64,000 nucleotides of DNA from Heliocidaris tuberculata (Eukaryota; Echinodermata; Echinoidea; Camarodonta; Echinometridae), in NCBI GenBank assembly GCA_025618425.1, contig CM046832.1:68989707-69053706 (forward strand), read 5' to 3'. The translations under genes and the position numbers were made by a program. Positions 1-11,380 of the stretch are shown here, piece by piece; within the stretch, counting starts at the first letter, position 1; every line of letters starts with the position of its first letter. The notes below the pieces were generated by a model. That model searched no databases and was not told where the DNA came from. It saw nothing but the letters and a program-made list of their open reading frames with translations.

Positions 1-130
1 TTTTTTTTTTTTTTTGCTTGCTTGCTTGTCAAAGATTTTTTGAGTTAAAAAGGAGCCCAAAATGCTGAGGACATTTTTTTTTTTTTTTTTTGCGTGTCAG
101 AAAATTTTGTAAATATTGAGCCCCCTCCCT
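1..130 (-). repeat. Fragment of a G/C-homopolymer repeat family
   Basis: T-runs are followed by GCGTGTCAGAAAATTTTG and a C-rich stretch. The same order (T-run, TTGCTTGTCAGAGAATTATGG, C-run) occurs near 23550-23600, 49480-49510 and 50789-50830. I read it as a truncated copy of that hAT-like family. No ends or target duplication can be defined because the window begins inside it. Confidence 0.4.
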
Positions 131-996
131 CAAAGTTTCTCGCTCGGCTGAGAACTTTGAACCAAGATAACAGTACTGTTCAGTGCACTCTTGATTGTTA
201 AGCAAGTGGTGAGCGATAGCAGAATTGGCATTATCTGCTGTGTTGGGCACATTTGTTTTTGTACACGAGCGCGGGGGTTGTGACCGCACGCTAGCCTGGC
301 GGTTCTGAATAGAGGAAGGTTCATGCTGCTTTACGCGATCTACTAGTCTTTTGAGTCGTACACCCTATGTAGCACTACATACGGCTTGCTTGACCTATTT
401 CTCAAACTTGTAGTATGCTTTCCCTCGCCACGGCAGTTTGAGATAGACAGGACATTTGTTTGGTCCAAAGACCACCCGGTACGAAATTTGTCTTATCGAC
501 ATCGTAACTGATAGAGCATAGAGAATCTGCTCTCGGTACACACTCACAGCAGAGATCGATCGCGTCAAAGATATTCTGCGTGATAATGGATATCCTGACC
601 ATGTTATCGAATGCCACGTCACGCGGAAATCGAACAAACCTACAAAAATGCCGGTCTTTGGACCGAACAAATGCCCTGTCTATCTCAAACTGCCATGGTG
701 AGGGAAAGCATCCCAAAAATTTGAGAAACAGGTCAAGCAAGACGTATGTAGCGCTACATAGGGCGTATGACTCAAAAGACTAGTAGATCGCGTAAAGCAG
801 CATGAACCTTCCTCTATTCAGAACCGCCAGGCTAGCGTGCGGTCACAACCTCCGCGCTCGTGTACAAAAACAAATGTGCCCAACACAGCAGATAATGCCA
901 ATTCTGCTATCGCTCACCACTTGCTTAACAATCAAGAGTGCGCTGAACAGTAATGTTCATCTTGGTTCAAAGTTCTCAGGCGAGCGAGAAACTTTG
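131..996. mobile_element. Foldback (inverted-repeat) element with about 340-bp arms
   Basis: The left arm (131-472) is nearly the exact reverse complement of the right arm (649-996), leaving a spacer of about 175 bp. The ends read CAAAGTTTCTCGCTCG and CGAGCGAGAAACTTTG. Small insertions and substitutions separate the arms (for example around 950-960). Both arms translate to the same peptide on opposite strands, as expected of an inverted repeat, and neither ORF looks like a real protein. No clear target-site duplication is visible. It has no transposase, so it is non-autonomous; the superfamily is not assigned. Confidence 0.85.
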
Positions 997-1168
997 CATA
1001 TCTACGCATGCTCGAAGCCACATACATTCAGCTCACCCTATTCTGTGCCGACAGAAAGAGTTCATGAGGACTTTCGTATTATATTAGCTCCCGTTAATAC
1101 AAAACCGGCTGGCAATAAGCCTGATTTCCCGTTATTTTCAGGCAGCCAATCAAAACCTGTTTAATATT

Positions 1169-1351
1169 TCACGCGCTTTGTTCCTTTAGTTTCCGGTTAT
1201 ATTGTTCGATTTCGGCTTTCTGTTCATTCTTGCAATATACTCTGATGAGTGCAAGACGAAAAGCTTCAGTATGTCTCTCTTCAAAGCCATTTTCTGATTC
1301 TGTAGTACCAAACATCTTTTCATTTAAAACAACCTCATGTAAAAGCATCAT
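1169..1351 (-). CDS. Possible terminal coding exon of an unrecognised gene, or a gene relic
   Basis: A minus-strand reading frame of up to 60 codons ends in TGA at 1169-1171. Its composition is protein-like: mixed charged and aromatic residues, a C-terminal segment (FEERHTEAFRLALIRV, then EQKAEIEQYNRKLKEQ) likely to be helical, and no low complexity. A weak AG acceptor (TTTTACATGAG) lies just inside the upstream end. I do not recognise the family. No partner exon was found in the 1.2 kb downstream or the 4 kb upstream. It could be the last exon of a gene whose other exons lie elsewhere, a decayed copy, or chance. Confidence 0.22.
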   Translation of the reverse strand: MMLLHEVVLNEKMFGTTESENGFEERHTEAFRLALIRVYCKNEQKAEIEQYNRKLKEQSA

Positions 1352-1565
1352 TCAGCATACCAACACTTACTTAACACACTTCTTTGAGAATTTTTGCCTC
1401 TCTTCACACAGTGTAACTCCAATGTACAGGAGTGATTCAAGAATAACATTTTGTATTCACATGATTTTTTTATTGGGAAGACTTTTACAAGGGAACAGAG
1501 ATGGTACAAATGCAAGCATCACACTGGTGTTTCATTGGAGAATGCCTGTAAATAATTTAATAGTA

Positions 1566-1764
1566 CTGTATAAGTGGTTATTTTCGCGGTGGTTTTATTT
1601 TCGCGATTTTCGCGAGTCGGTCCTCGCGAAAATTTCCACTTCAATATATGGCTATTTATAGTAACAAAAACATCACAAAAATCGCGAAATTAAACCCTCG
1701 CGAATTTCCCTACCTAGTCCAAAATCGCGAAAATATCTGTACGCGAAAAAAACAGCTTATACAG
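1566..1764. mobile_element. Tc1/mariner-type MITE with TA target duplication
   Basis: Imperfect terminal inverted repeats begin CTGTATAAG and continue into TTATTTTCGCG, mirrored at the right end (CGCGAAAAAAACAGCTTATACAG). TA dinucleotides flank both ends (1564-1565 and 1765-1766). The interior is rich in TTTTCGCGATTTTCGCGAG words and has no coding potential. At 199 bp it is a typical MITE. Confidence 0.8.
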
Positions 1765-1829
1765 TATAACAATCTTCTCCTTAATGTGCTCTAAACAAGT
1801 TTGACTGTCTTTTACAGTTTTGTGATCTG

Positions 1830-1973
1830 GGGCACATTGCACAAAAATTGTGTTTGATCGCAACTCCTAAAAATCGAACGCAAGTCCTAAATGCGCACTT
1901 CTGATTGGCTGAAAATAAAGTTGCGTTTGATTTTCCTGAGTTGCGTTCAAACACAAGTTTTGTGCAACAGGCC
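1830..1973. mobile_element. Short palindromic MITE with ATTGGC core
   Basis: The left half (TTGCACAAAAATTGTGTTTG, then ATCGCAACTC) mirrors the right half (GAGTTGCGTTCAAACACAAG, then TTTTGTGCAA). The sequence TCTG flanks both ends (1826-1829 and 1974-1977) and may be a target duplication. The centre carries CTGATTGGCTG, a CCAAT-type motif also found in the core of other palindromic elements in this window. Confidence 0.7.
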
Positions 1974-1977
1974 TCTG

Positions 1978-2965
1978 CAGAAGTCAATTTCAACAGAAAC
2001 TACTTGTACCTTACAGGTCATATTTAACCACTGAATTCTCTCATTCTTCTAAGCAGCTCAATACAAGCCTATACATGTACGTCAACCGCACTTTGAACAG
2101 ATATGAAGCTACATTCACAATCCAACATTTGCTTGGACATTGCGAAGAATACACTTGCCACTTATAACATTATACTACATATGAATACATAAAATAATAT
2201 ATCAATCTCTCAGCATTGATGTAGAAAAGGTGTAGAATAGGCATACAGATACTGCTTCTTTTCTTTCCCTTCAACACAATGGCAACTTAACTTTCAGGAT
2301 GCTACCATCTCTGATACCCAATCTTCAGTAACAAAAAAAAAATTCAAATTGTGTGAGGACTAACAAATAAATGTACATAGTTTGAAGGGGATCAATCACC
2401 CAAAACTGTTCAGCGTTTTATGTTGGGGTTCAATTCACCGAATTGCCAATATGAGATTCGCGTAGATTTAGTGATCTCATTTTTCAAACATTCCATAACT
2501 TTTTGATTCTTTGTCTGATTTCTTTCAAACTTTCATCATCCTGTTTTTCTTATTATGCTGCTCTCAAACAAATTATTGCAATGTTGAGACCGAAGCTGCC
2601 AAACTTGCCAAAATGTTATACAACATCTATGACAGTACCAATTGAAATGCCAGTTCAAGTGAAATAAGATGCAAACATGAAGAGGCAGTAACTCATTTGA
2701 GTTTAAATATATTATGTACCATATTGTTATATTCCTTTTCAAAATTTTACTTTCTAAATGATGATGCCATAACAAAAGATATGAACTTTCAACTTAATAT
2801 TTTCATCAGTGCTGTGGAAAAAAATGAGGTAAAACAATAGAGGAAATGCCATATTTTCGTTACAAAGATAGAAGACATACAGGGTGATGTACATGTAAGC
2901 CAGTGGAAGGCAGTTCTTTGGTAAATTGTGATAAAACCTTGCAATGACCATTTTACTGCTACTAG
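1978..2965. other. AT-rich intergenic stretch without recognisable feature
   Basis: About 1 kb of AT-rich sequence with short ORFs of biased composition. I see no splice-flanked coding segment, no inverted repeat and no tandem repeat. It may contain old degraded repeats. Confidence 0.5.
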
Positions 2966-3726
2966 TGTAACCAAGGAGCTTCAAGAGCTGGAGTCACATG
3001 TAGCTCATTCCCTCTGAACCATGTTCGAAGCCGCCAAGGAAAAATATGTCAGGCATGTGCTTTAACTGGATCTTCCTTGCAGATAAGAAGACAAAAGATT
3101 CCTGCCTGGCTGCAAACTTGCGGGCCATTTTCAAAGGAAAATATGCTTTTGTAATGATAATTACTTTTCGCTATCACTAGTCTGATGATATGAGCAGTTC
3201 ACAGTGCTTACCTTTACTGGGGGCAAGTGAAAAGAAATTGTACAAAATTCCCTGATATATGAATAAAAATTGCGCGACTGGGCATGTGTGAGCACTAATC
3301 TGACATATAACATCATAATTAACTGTACCTGAACAATTGCAATTTTTGTTTTTGTTTGCAGGGAGTAATCGGAAGAGTGTCAAATTGGGGATTTTAGGAT
3401 TGTAAAATTTTACCTTTTTTCCACAAATTGAAACTACTATCATACAATATAGCCAAATTTCTGGACACAATTAGGCTTTTGTATTCAAGTTTATCATATG
3501 TGAAAATTTCACTTTGTTGACTCAAATAAAAAGTGAAATATTCTTGATATTTCATTTGTGACAAAAATCACTGCTCAAGCTTTCCCATGAAGTTGGCGGC
3601 TTGGAACATTGGACATCAAAGGCTACAGTGCACCTGTAGATTCTTTTGTGCATCCTTAGAAAGGAGCAGCTGCTTGAGATAATTTGTTGCCAGTTGGAAC
3701 TCCAGCTCTTGAAGCTCCTTGGTGTA
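2966..3726. repeat. Divergent inverted duplication with coding-like arms
   Basis: The segment GTAACCAAGGAGCTTCAAGAG (first 20 bases shown by TAACCAAGGAGCTTCAAGAG) at 2967-2994 recurs in reverse complement at 3697-3725. A second matched piece (TTCGAAGCCGCCAAGG near 3027 and GTTGGCGGCTTGGAAC near 3591) lies further in. On the plus strand the left arm reads VTKELQELE before a stop; the right arm read on the minus strand gives TKELQELEFQLATNYLKQLL. The arms could be copies of a former exon or the ends of an old foldback element. Confidence 0.45.
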
Positions 3727-4390
3727 ACCCAAAAAACCCAACCCAAAAAACTACCTGTTTTTTGTACCTATCCTGTCTTCAAATTTGCGGTGCATTGCCC
3801 AACAAAAGATAGATGAGACCTATTTCGATATTATGCATAAGCTAATCTACTACAGTCGTATGTCACGATCAGATCTCAACTACAAACAAACAAACTTTAC
3901 ACAATGATTGCACTTGATAATTTTTAATACAGGTAAACTGAGTAGCAATGTAACTTTGTAAGTCACATGCCCCTTTTGTTTACATTCTTATCATACTGTT
4001 GTTCTTATTACACTGTGCACTCATCTTATGATTTACATCCTGATCAGATTCATTAGATTTTTCATTCATGAAAATAGATATTTCTAGGAAACAATGTAAT
4101 ATGTACATGTATGTACAGTTGCCTTGAAAAAGGCTTTGTGCATGGAGACCCTTAAACTCATATCATATAACTGTACTTGACCAGGGTAGAGTACAGCCGG
4201 GGAGAGACAGAGATTCTTGATAAATAACAATTTCATGCTTGTGAAAAAAAGTACATTTGGGGATAAGAGCCGAGACATATCAAACAATCGTGGAATTGCC
4301 AGTAGCACCAAATATTGGTTTCACCCCCCCCCCCCAAAAAAAAAAAAAAAACACACTGAAATAACTAGAATACCACTGAAGGTGATTAAT
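3727..4390. other. Intergenic stretch with a C-run/A-run simple repeat
   Basis: AT-rich sequence without a supported gene. A homopolymer pair (14 C followed by 16 A) lies at about 4323-4352, next to the start of the 155-bp array. Confidence 0.5.
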
Positions 4391-4397
4391 AACCCGC

Positions 4398-5205
4398 CCC
4401 AATGTGTGTGCCAAATTTCCTGAGCATTGCTCAATAAATGAGGAAGTGGTTTGATCTGCAATATTTTCCCGTTTTATTTCCATGTCGTTACCATGGCAAC
4501 GCAGTTTGCCACACATTGAAACAACATGTCTTGCACATCTTTACCACAAGAACAATGTGTGTGCCTAATTTCATGAGCATTGCTTGAAAAAGTGAGGAAG
4601 TTGTTTGATTCGCAATATTTTCCCTTGATTTATTGCCATATGTCGTTACCACGGTAACGCAGTTCCGACAAATTCCAGAAATATGTCTTGCACATCTTTA
4701 TCCCAAGACAAATGTGTGAGCCTAATTTCATGAGCAATGCTTGAAAAATGAGGAAGTAGTTCGATCCGCAAGATATCCCACTAATTTATTGCCATAGTAT
4801 GCCGTTGCCATGCTGTTACCATTGCAATGCAGTTTCCGACACATTCAAAAAATATGTCTTGCATATCTTCACCACAAGACCAATGTGTGTGCAGAATTTC
4901 ATGAGCATTGCTCGGAAAATGAGGAAGTAGTTCAATCCACAAGATTTCCCACTGATTTATTGCCATAATATGTCGTTACCACGGTAACGCAGTTCCGACA
5001 AATTCCAAAAATATGTCTTGCACATCTTCATCCCAAGACCAATGTGTGTGGCGAATTTCAAGAGTATTGCTCAAAAAATGAGGAAGTAGACAAGTAGTTC
5101 ATTGCGCAATGTTTGCAACGGACTGACCGACCGCCCGACCGACCGCCCGCCCAACCATACGCTGATTCCTATACCCCCTTCAAACTTCGTTTGACAGGGG
5201 TGTAA
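4398..5205. repeat. Tandem array of about 155-bp units, ending in a (GACC)n-rich tail
   Basis: About five units share AATGTGTGTGCCTAATTTC, a block near TTGCTCGAAAAATGAGGAAG, and CGTTACCACGGTAACGCAG. Unit starts lie near 4400, 4556, 4709, 4880 and 5040. The last unit runs into GACTGACCGACCGCCCGACC and ends with GACAGGGGTGTAATAAT. Its right edge lies about 60 bp beyond the HSD17B10 stop codon, so part may be transcribed as 3' UTR. I know this design (a short array closed by a GACC tail) as a dispersed marine-invertebrate repeat. Confidence 0.85.
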
Positions 5206-5265
5206 TAATTGGACAAAGTACAGATTCAAAATGATATGTGGTTAAAGTACAGATTTTTGTACCTA

Positions 5266-5456
5266 TTATGGTTGCATCCTGAGAGCTCCATCCAGCCGGA
5301 TGACCTCTCCATTCAACATGGGATTCTGAACGATGCATTCGACCATATGGGCGTACTCATCAGGATGAGCTAGCCTGCTGGGGAAGGGAACAGTTTTTGC
5401 TAAGAAGGTCCTAACCTTTTCTGGAAGCCCTGCCAAAAGTGGTGTGTCAAAGAGAC
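5266..5456 (-). CDS. HSD17B10: HSD17B10 exon 4 (C-terminal segment and stop)
   Basis: The exon completes the split Gly codon after a CACACAG acceptor, reads [20 protein letters not shown] and [15 protein letters not shown], and ends in TAA at 5266-5268. The length and end match the family exactly. Confidence 0.96.
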
Positions 5457-8400
5457 CTGTGTGTGGAAAACAAAGTTATCATTGATGTATTTCAATCAAC
5501 CAATGAGATGGGAAAGTAATTAAGTTACCACTTATTTAGTAAAATCTAGAAAACACTAAATCAAACATTTGAAGTAAATAAAGCTCCTAAATTTCCTAAA
5601 ATTTTTCAACTTTCTACTTTTCTACTTTAAAAAAAAAAATAATTCTGGACTCCCTGTAAAAAAAAAAAGTGAGTTTGGAGCCCTGGCTTTGATTTTGATT
5701 TTGAGGCAACCTTGACAACAATTTTTGTTTTAATTAACAAAACACTTCAGCTTCAAGAATGATTTTAACAGAGATAGGTCATAGGGAAAACCCACTCCTT
5801 TAGAGTGAGGTCAAAATATATGAATGACACTTTGTGATAACAGTCAAGCAACCCAAATTAAAAAAAACAAAAAACATGGGACTTCTTATCTGATAATACT
5901 ATTTAAATATTTAACTTAAGTGTTGATATAAGTCTTAGGGGTCAAAACCGTAATATTCTTCATCCAATTCTTTGATGTACATGTACACATACACTACAAG
6001 AGATTGATCATCATAACTTTCATTATGAAGTACCTCCAATTTCAGTAGGGATTTTTTTTTCAGCCCCCTATTTCCACCCCCCTACACTCATTTAACAATT
6101 TTCTTTTAGAGTGTTTCTTCAAACTAACCTGTAGTTTTAATACATATTGGTATATATTTTTTGACAATTCATGCAACAAGATGTTTCCCCAAAAGAGTAA
6201 ATCTTAGCATATTGCTTAATGTGTTGTGGTATGGCTTCATGGTATTGCATTTTTGGCCATTCAATTTTCATCAATTGTAACACCATTAATATGGCATTTT
6301 ATTATCAATTTTCATCCCCTAAAATAACCGTCAAATGATGTTTACATACTGGAATTCCTCCAAAATGATGATAAAATGGTACTACCTATCATGCTCCTGC
6401 CTTGCTAGTCTGGGAAATTACATCAAGCGGGGTGAAGAATTTATTTCACCCATGGAAGATTATCATGTTATACCTACAAATACTTATGGAAAGAATGTCT
6501 AGGTACAGCGTATTTTATTAATTTCGGTTCAATCATTATACAGTTGGTTCATATGTTTTGTTTTGTCCCTTCATGTTTTTGTTTACATTTTGTTGCTTTG
6601 TTTTAAAATATTGTCTAATACTGTCTATCATTTCACATTTATGTATTATCTTGTACAATATCTATAAGTGTTTTTGTGCAGGGCCCTAAAGAATAACAGT
6701 GTTTAACCACTGACTAGGTTACCCTGGGTAATATGACAAATAAAATAAACAAGATGAATGCAACTGCATCTCCTATATGCCTCTGCCTAAATTCAGTTGA
6801 TGGCTCAAACTGTTCTTGAAATCTTGTAATAACCAGAATAAGAAGCCTCTAATTACATGTTAATTGACCTCTTTGACATATGACCTTACACCTTGTAACC
6901 CAAAAGTCTGATCACTTTATCTCCTCCTAGTCATGAATACAAAATAGTTGATGATGATAACTAAGGTAAAAAAACATTAATATCACATACACCTGTATAA
7001 TGACCTCTATGACCTGTCACCTTTGACCTATATGAACAAAAATCTAATCAGTTCGTCTCATTATGGTGATGCATACTAGTTCCAAGTTTGAAGTTAATGG
7101 ATCAAATGGTTCTTGAGATATCACGTTAAGGCTAAAACCTGCAATTTCAGAATTGACATCTATGACCTTTGATCTTTGACCTACGTATCCCAAAATCTAA
7201 CCAGATCGTCTTTCTATGGTGATACATACTAGTACCAAGTTTGAAGTTCATATCTCAAATGGTTCTTGAGATATCGCGTTAACAAGGCTGACACATGAAA
7301 TTTCAGAAATTGACCTGTGACCTTTGACCTTTGATCTACATACCCCAAAATCTAATCAGATCCTCTTCCTATGGTGATACATACTAGCATCAAAATTGAA
7401 GTTCATACCTCAAATGGTTCTCGAGTTATCACGAGAACGAGGCTAACAGCTGAAATTTCAGAAATTGGCCTGTGATCTTGACCTTTGACCTACGTACCCC
7501 AAAATCTAACCAGATCGTCTTTCTATGGTGATATATACTAGCACTAAGTTTGATGTTCATAGCTCAAATGGTTCTTGAGATATCGCGTTAACAAGGCTAA
7601 CACATGAAATTTCAGAAATTGACCTGATATTTGACCTTTGATCCAAAATCTAATCAGATCCTCTTCCTATGGTGATACATACTAGCATCAAAATTGAAGT
7701 TCATACCTCAAATTGTTCTTGATTTATCACGAGAACGAGGCTAACAGCTGAAATTTCAGAAATTGGCCTGTGATCTTGACCTTTGACCTACGTACCCCAA
7801 AATCTAACCAGATCGTCTTTCTATGGTGATACATACTAGCACTAAGTTTGATGTTCATAGCTCAAATGGTTCTTGAGATATCGCGTTAACAAGGCTAACA
7901 CATGAAATTTCAGAAATTGACCTGTGATATTTGACCTTTGATCTACATACCCCAAAATCTAATCAGATCCTCTTCTTATGGTGATACATACTAGCACCAA
8001 GTTTGAAGTTCATACCTCAGATGGTTCTTGAGTTATCGCGAGAACAAGGCTAATACCTGAAATTTCAGAAATTGGCCTCTGTGACCTTGACCTTTGACGT
8101 ACGTACCCCAAAAATCTAATCAGATCCTCTTCCTATGGTGATACATACTAGCACTAAGTTTGATATTCATACCTCAAATGGTTCTTGAGTTATCTCTAGA
8201 ACTAACGAGGCTAACATCTGAAATTTCAGAAATTGGCCTCTGTGACCTTGACCTTTGAACTACGTACCCCAAAATCTAGTCGGCTCGCCTTCCTATGGTG
8301 ATACATACTAGCACCAAGTTTGAAGTTCATACCTCATGTGGTTCTTGAGTTATCGCTGGAACAAAAAAGTGGGACGGACGGACGGACAGACAACCCGAAA

Positions 8401-11327
8401 AAATAATGCCTCCGGCACCACCTTCGGTGGGCAGAGGCATAAAAATAAAACAAAAATAAGGAGCGCAACCCGTAACAAATTTAGCAGCTTTTGAAATACT
8501 CAGTTCCATTTCTCAATTTCTTCCACAATAATTTATGACAGTACTTTCATTAGTCATTTCTAATTTTTGCTAAGATTTCAACAATATTTTGTTTCATATC
8601 ATTTGAAGGTGACATATTACATAAAGACAAAGCTAAATATATTTTTATATTTCTTTAATATCTCATTTCATTGAGGCATACCTGGTGCAATTGTGCAAAT
8701 TCTAATCCCCTGAGACGCCAAGTCTCTTGCGATGGGCAAAGTCATACCCACAATGGCACCCTTAGAAGCTGAATAGGCAGCCTGGCCCATCTGTCCGTCA
8801 AAGGCAGCTACACTGGCCGTGTTGACAATAACACCCCTCTCTCCATCAGCATTGGGCTCATTCTTGCCCATGGCTCCTGCAGCCAATCTGGCAACATTGA
8901 AGGTACCAGCTGTGTTGACCATCAAGACCCTCTGGAACTCCTCCAAGGGGTGGGCTCTGTCTTTGTTGAAGTTGTAGGTCTTGACTGCTACACCTATTCC
9001 TGCACAACTAACAGCTAGGTCTAGGTGCCCAAAGGAATCCTTAGCTATGTCAATGGCTCTTGTTACATCATCAGCTGAAGTGACCTGATGGGAAGTCACA
9101 TTGTGCACAAATCAATCAAACTTATAAAACTTTCTTGCCATGAGAATCTAGGATTATAAATGCTAAATAAACATGATGACCCTAATACAGATCCCATTAA
9201 ACTGTCGGCATCGGTCATTTATGTTCATATTTTATATTTTTCCCTCCACGTACTAATGCTGTGGGGTCAATTTAACACCAATTTTCCATGCACTAAAGAG
9301 ACTCAAATATAGAACTGCACTATGCTAATGATTGTTTTTTGTTACCAAATTGTCCAGATTTTCCCAGTTTTGTGTAAAAAAAACAACTAAAAAACAACTA
9401 AAAAACAAAGGAGGCAGGGGAATTAAAGGAAGCAGGAAGGGGTGAGAAACTAGGAGTCAATTTTACTCGGCCTTACGTATGCAATGAATAGAGCACACAT
9501 AGAGCACGCAAAAGGTGCAAATCTATCTTTTACAATCTTCATTTAATTAATGATTAGACAGACTACTGCAACTCTGCAAGGCATATAACTTACATCTCCG
9601 GGTGAAAATTTGCAGTCACCACCCAAGTTCTTAGCTACCTCTTCACCAGGAGAGTTCGGTAGATCCACAATGACCATTCTGGCTCCATTTCTCACTAATC
9701 TCTCGACTGCGGCTCTCCCAAGACCGGAGGCACCACCAGTTACTAGTCCAACTAGACCCTAGAAACAAGAAAATCATAACAATATGTAAAAACATTTGAT
9801 CAAGTCCGCACAACCAATCTAGACCTATAGGTATACACAAATACAGCCTCTGCACATATTCAAAAGATATAGGCCCGTATTCTTGAAAGGCGCCTAACTA
9901 CTTAAGCCCCCGCCTAAGTGTGTAGATTTAGGACACCAAATTATGGAGAGCCAAATGTCCCCCTTTTAATCCTACAAAATTACCATAGTTTTGGGACTAA
10001 TTGCAAATACTAAAACCGACAGGATAGAATTAATTTCTGATGCTCATTTCATGCCAGAAAATAATTTTGTCTCTTGATTTTGTTATATAAATACATGTAT
10101 AGTATTTGTATCCCCCAGCAGAATGCCGGAGGAAACTTTGGATTCAGCAGCGTTACGCCGCCGCCGCCGCCACTGCGTCACATCCTTGTGTGCGCTCTAA
10201 ATGCCACATTCCTTAACGGATTACTTTCAAATTTTGTATGGAGGTGTATACTAGTAAAATCTAGACACATATAATTTTTGGTGATGCTGCCCCCAGTGTT
10301 CCGTCATTTATAGGGTAAAAGGCTATATTTTGGTGGATGGTTTGTGTGTGCTCCATAGGCCACATTTCTCAACAGATTTTGTTCAAATATGGCATGAAGG
10401 TGCATCTTCGTATAATCTAGAAGCCTATAGATTTTAGTGATGCTGCCTCCAGTGTTTCGTCTTTTATAGGGTCAAAGGTCATATTTTGATAGATGTCTTG
10501 TGTGCACGCTTGTGTGTACTGTATAGGCCACATTTCTCAATTTATTTTGTTCAAATTTGTAATGAAGGTGTATCTTGGTATAATCTAGAAGCCTATAGAT
10601 TTTGGTGATGCTGCCTCCAGTGTCTGTCTTTTATAGGGTCAAAGGTCATACCTGGAGGATGGTGTGAGTGCACTCTGCAGGCCACATTTCTTGATGGATT
10701 TCTTTTTGTATGGAGATGCATCTTGGTACAATCTACTTTTTTTTTTTTTTTTGAATGCTTTTTTGCCTTTATTCAGATATTCAGACGAGAAAATTGTACA
10801 GAGATACATTATTTTTCAAACATTGTAAACACAATACATAATTCAATCCAAAACAAATAATACAATGCAAAATCTGCAATCTGAATAAAAATTTAAGAGA
10901 TAGATAAGAAAAAAGGTGAAGGTGCTGCTTTATAACCCATAGTATACATGATAAGTCAAACTGTCATCTTTACATATATAGGATAAACTACATGCAGTGC
11001 ATTTTCAATTCTTCGATTTTATTTTACATTATTTATTATATAGTATTTCTTATATCTGCAGTGGAGTTCTATAACCATACTGTTGCAATAATAAAAACAC
11101 AATACTAACAATTAAGTGGTCGGACCAATGAGAAAGTGAGGGAGTGAGGAGGAGGAGAAGACATAAATGAAGACATTTATCATTATTATTACTATTATTA
11201 TTATTAATAATAACAATAACAACAATAATAGTAATAACAATAATTCTAATAAGTATTTTTTTTAAATATAGAAATAATAAGTAGATATATAGATACTAAA
11301 TTATATAAACATAATATATATACACAC

Positions 11328-11380
<53 letters not shown>

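Noticed and set aside
802..1164. 120-codon ORF
   Set aside because: Its first half is the mirror of an ORF at 130-324 on the other strand, since both are arms of a foldback element.
4398..8440. CRISPR-like arrays
   Set aside because: Units of 150-160 bp repeat along their whole length with no constant repeat/variable spacer pattern, and the genome is eukaryotic.
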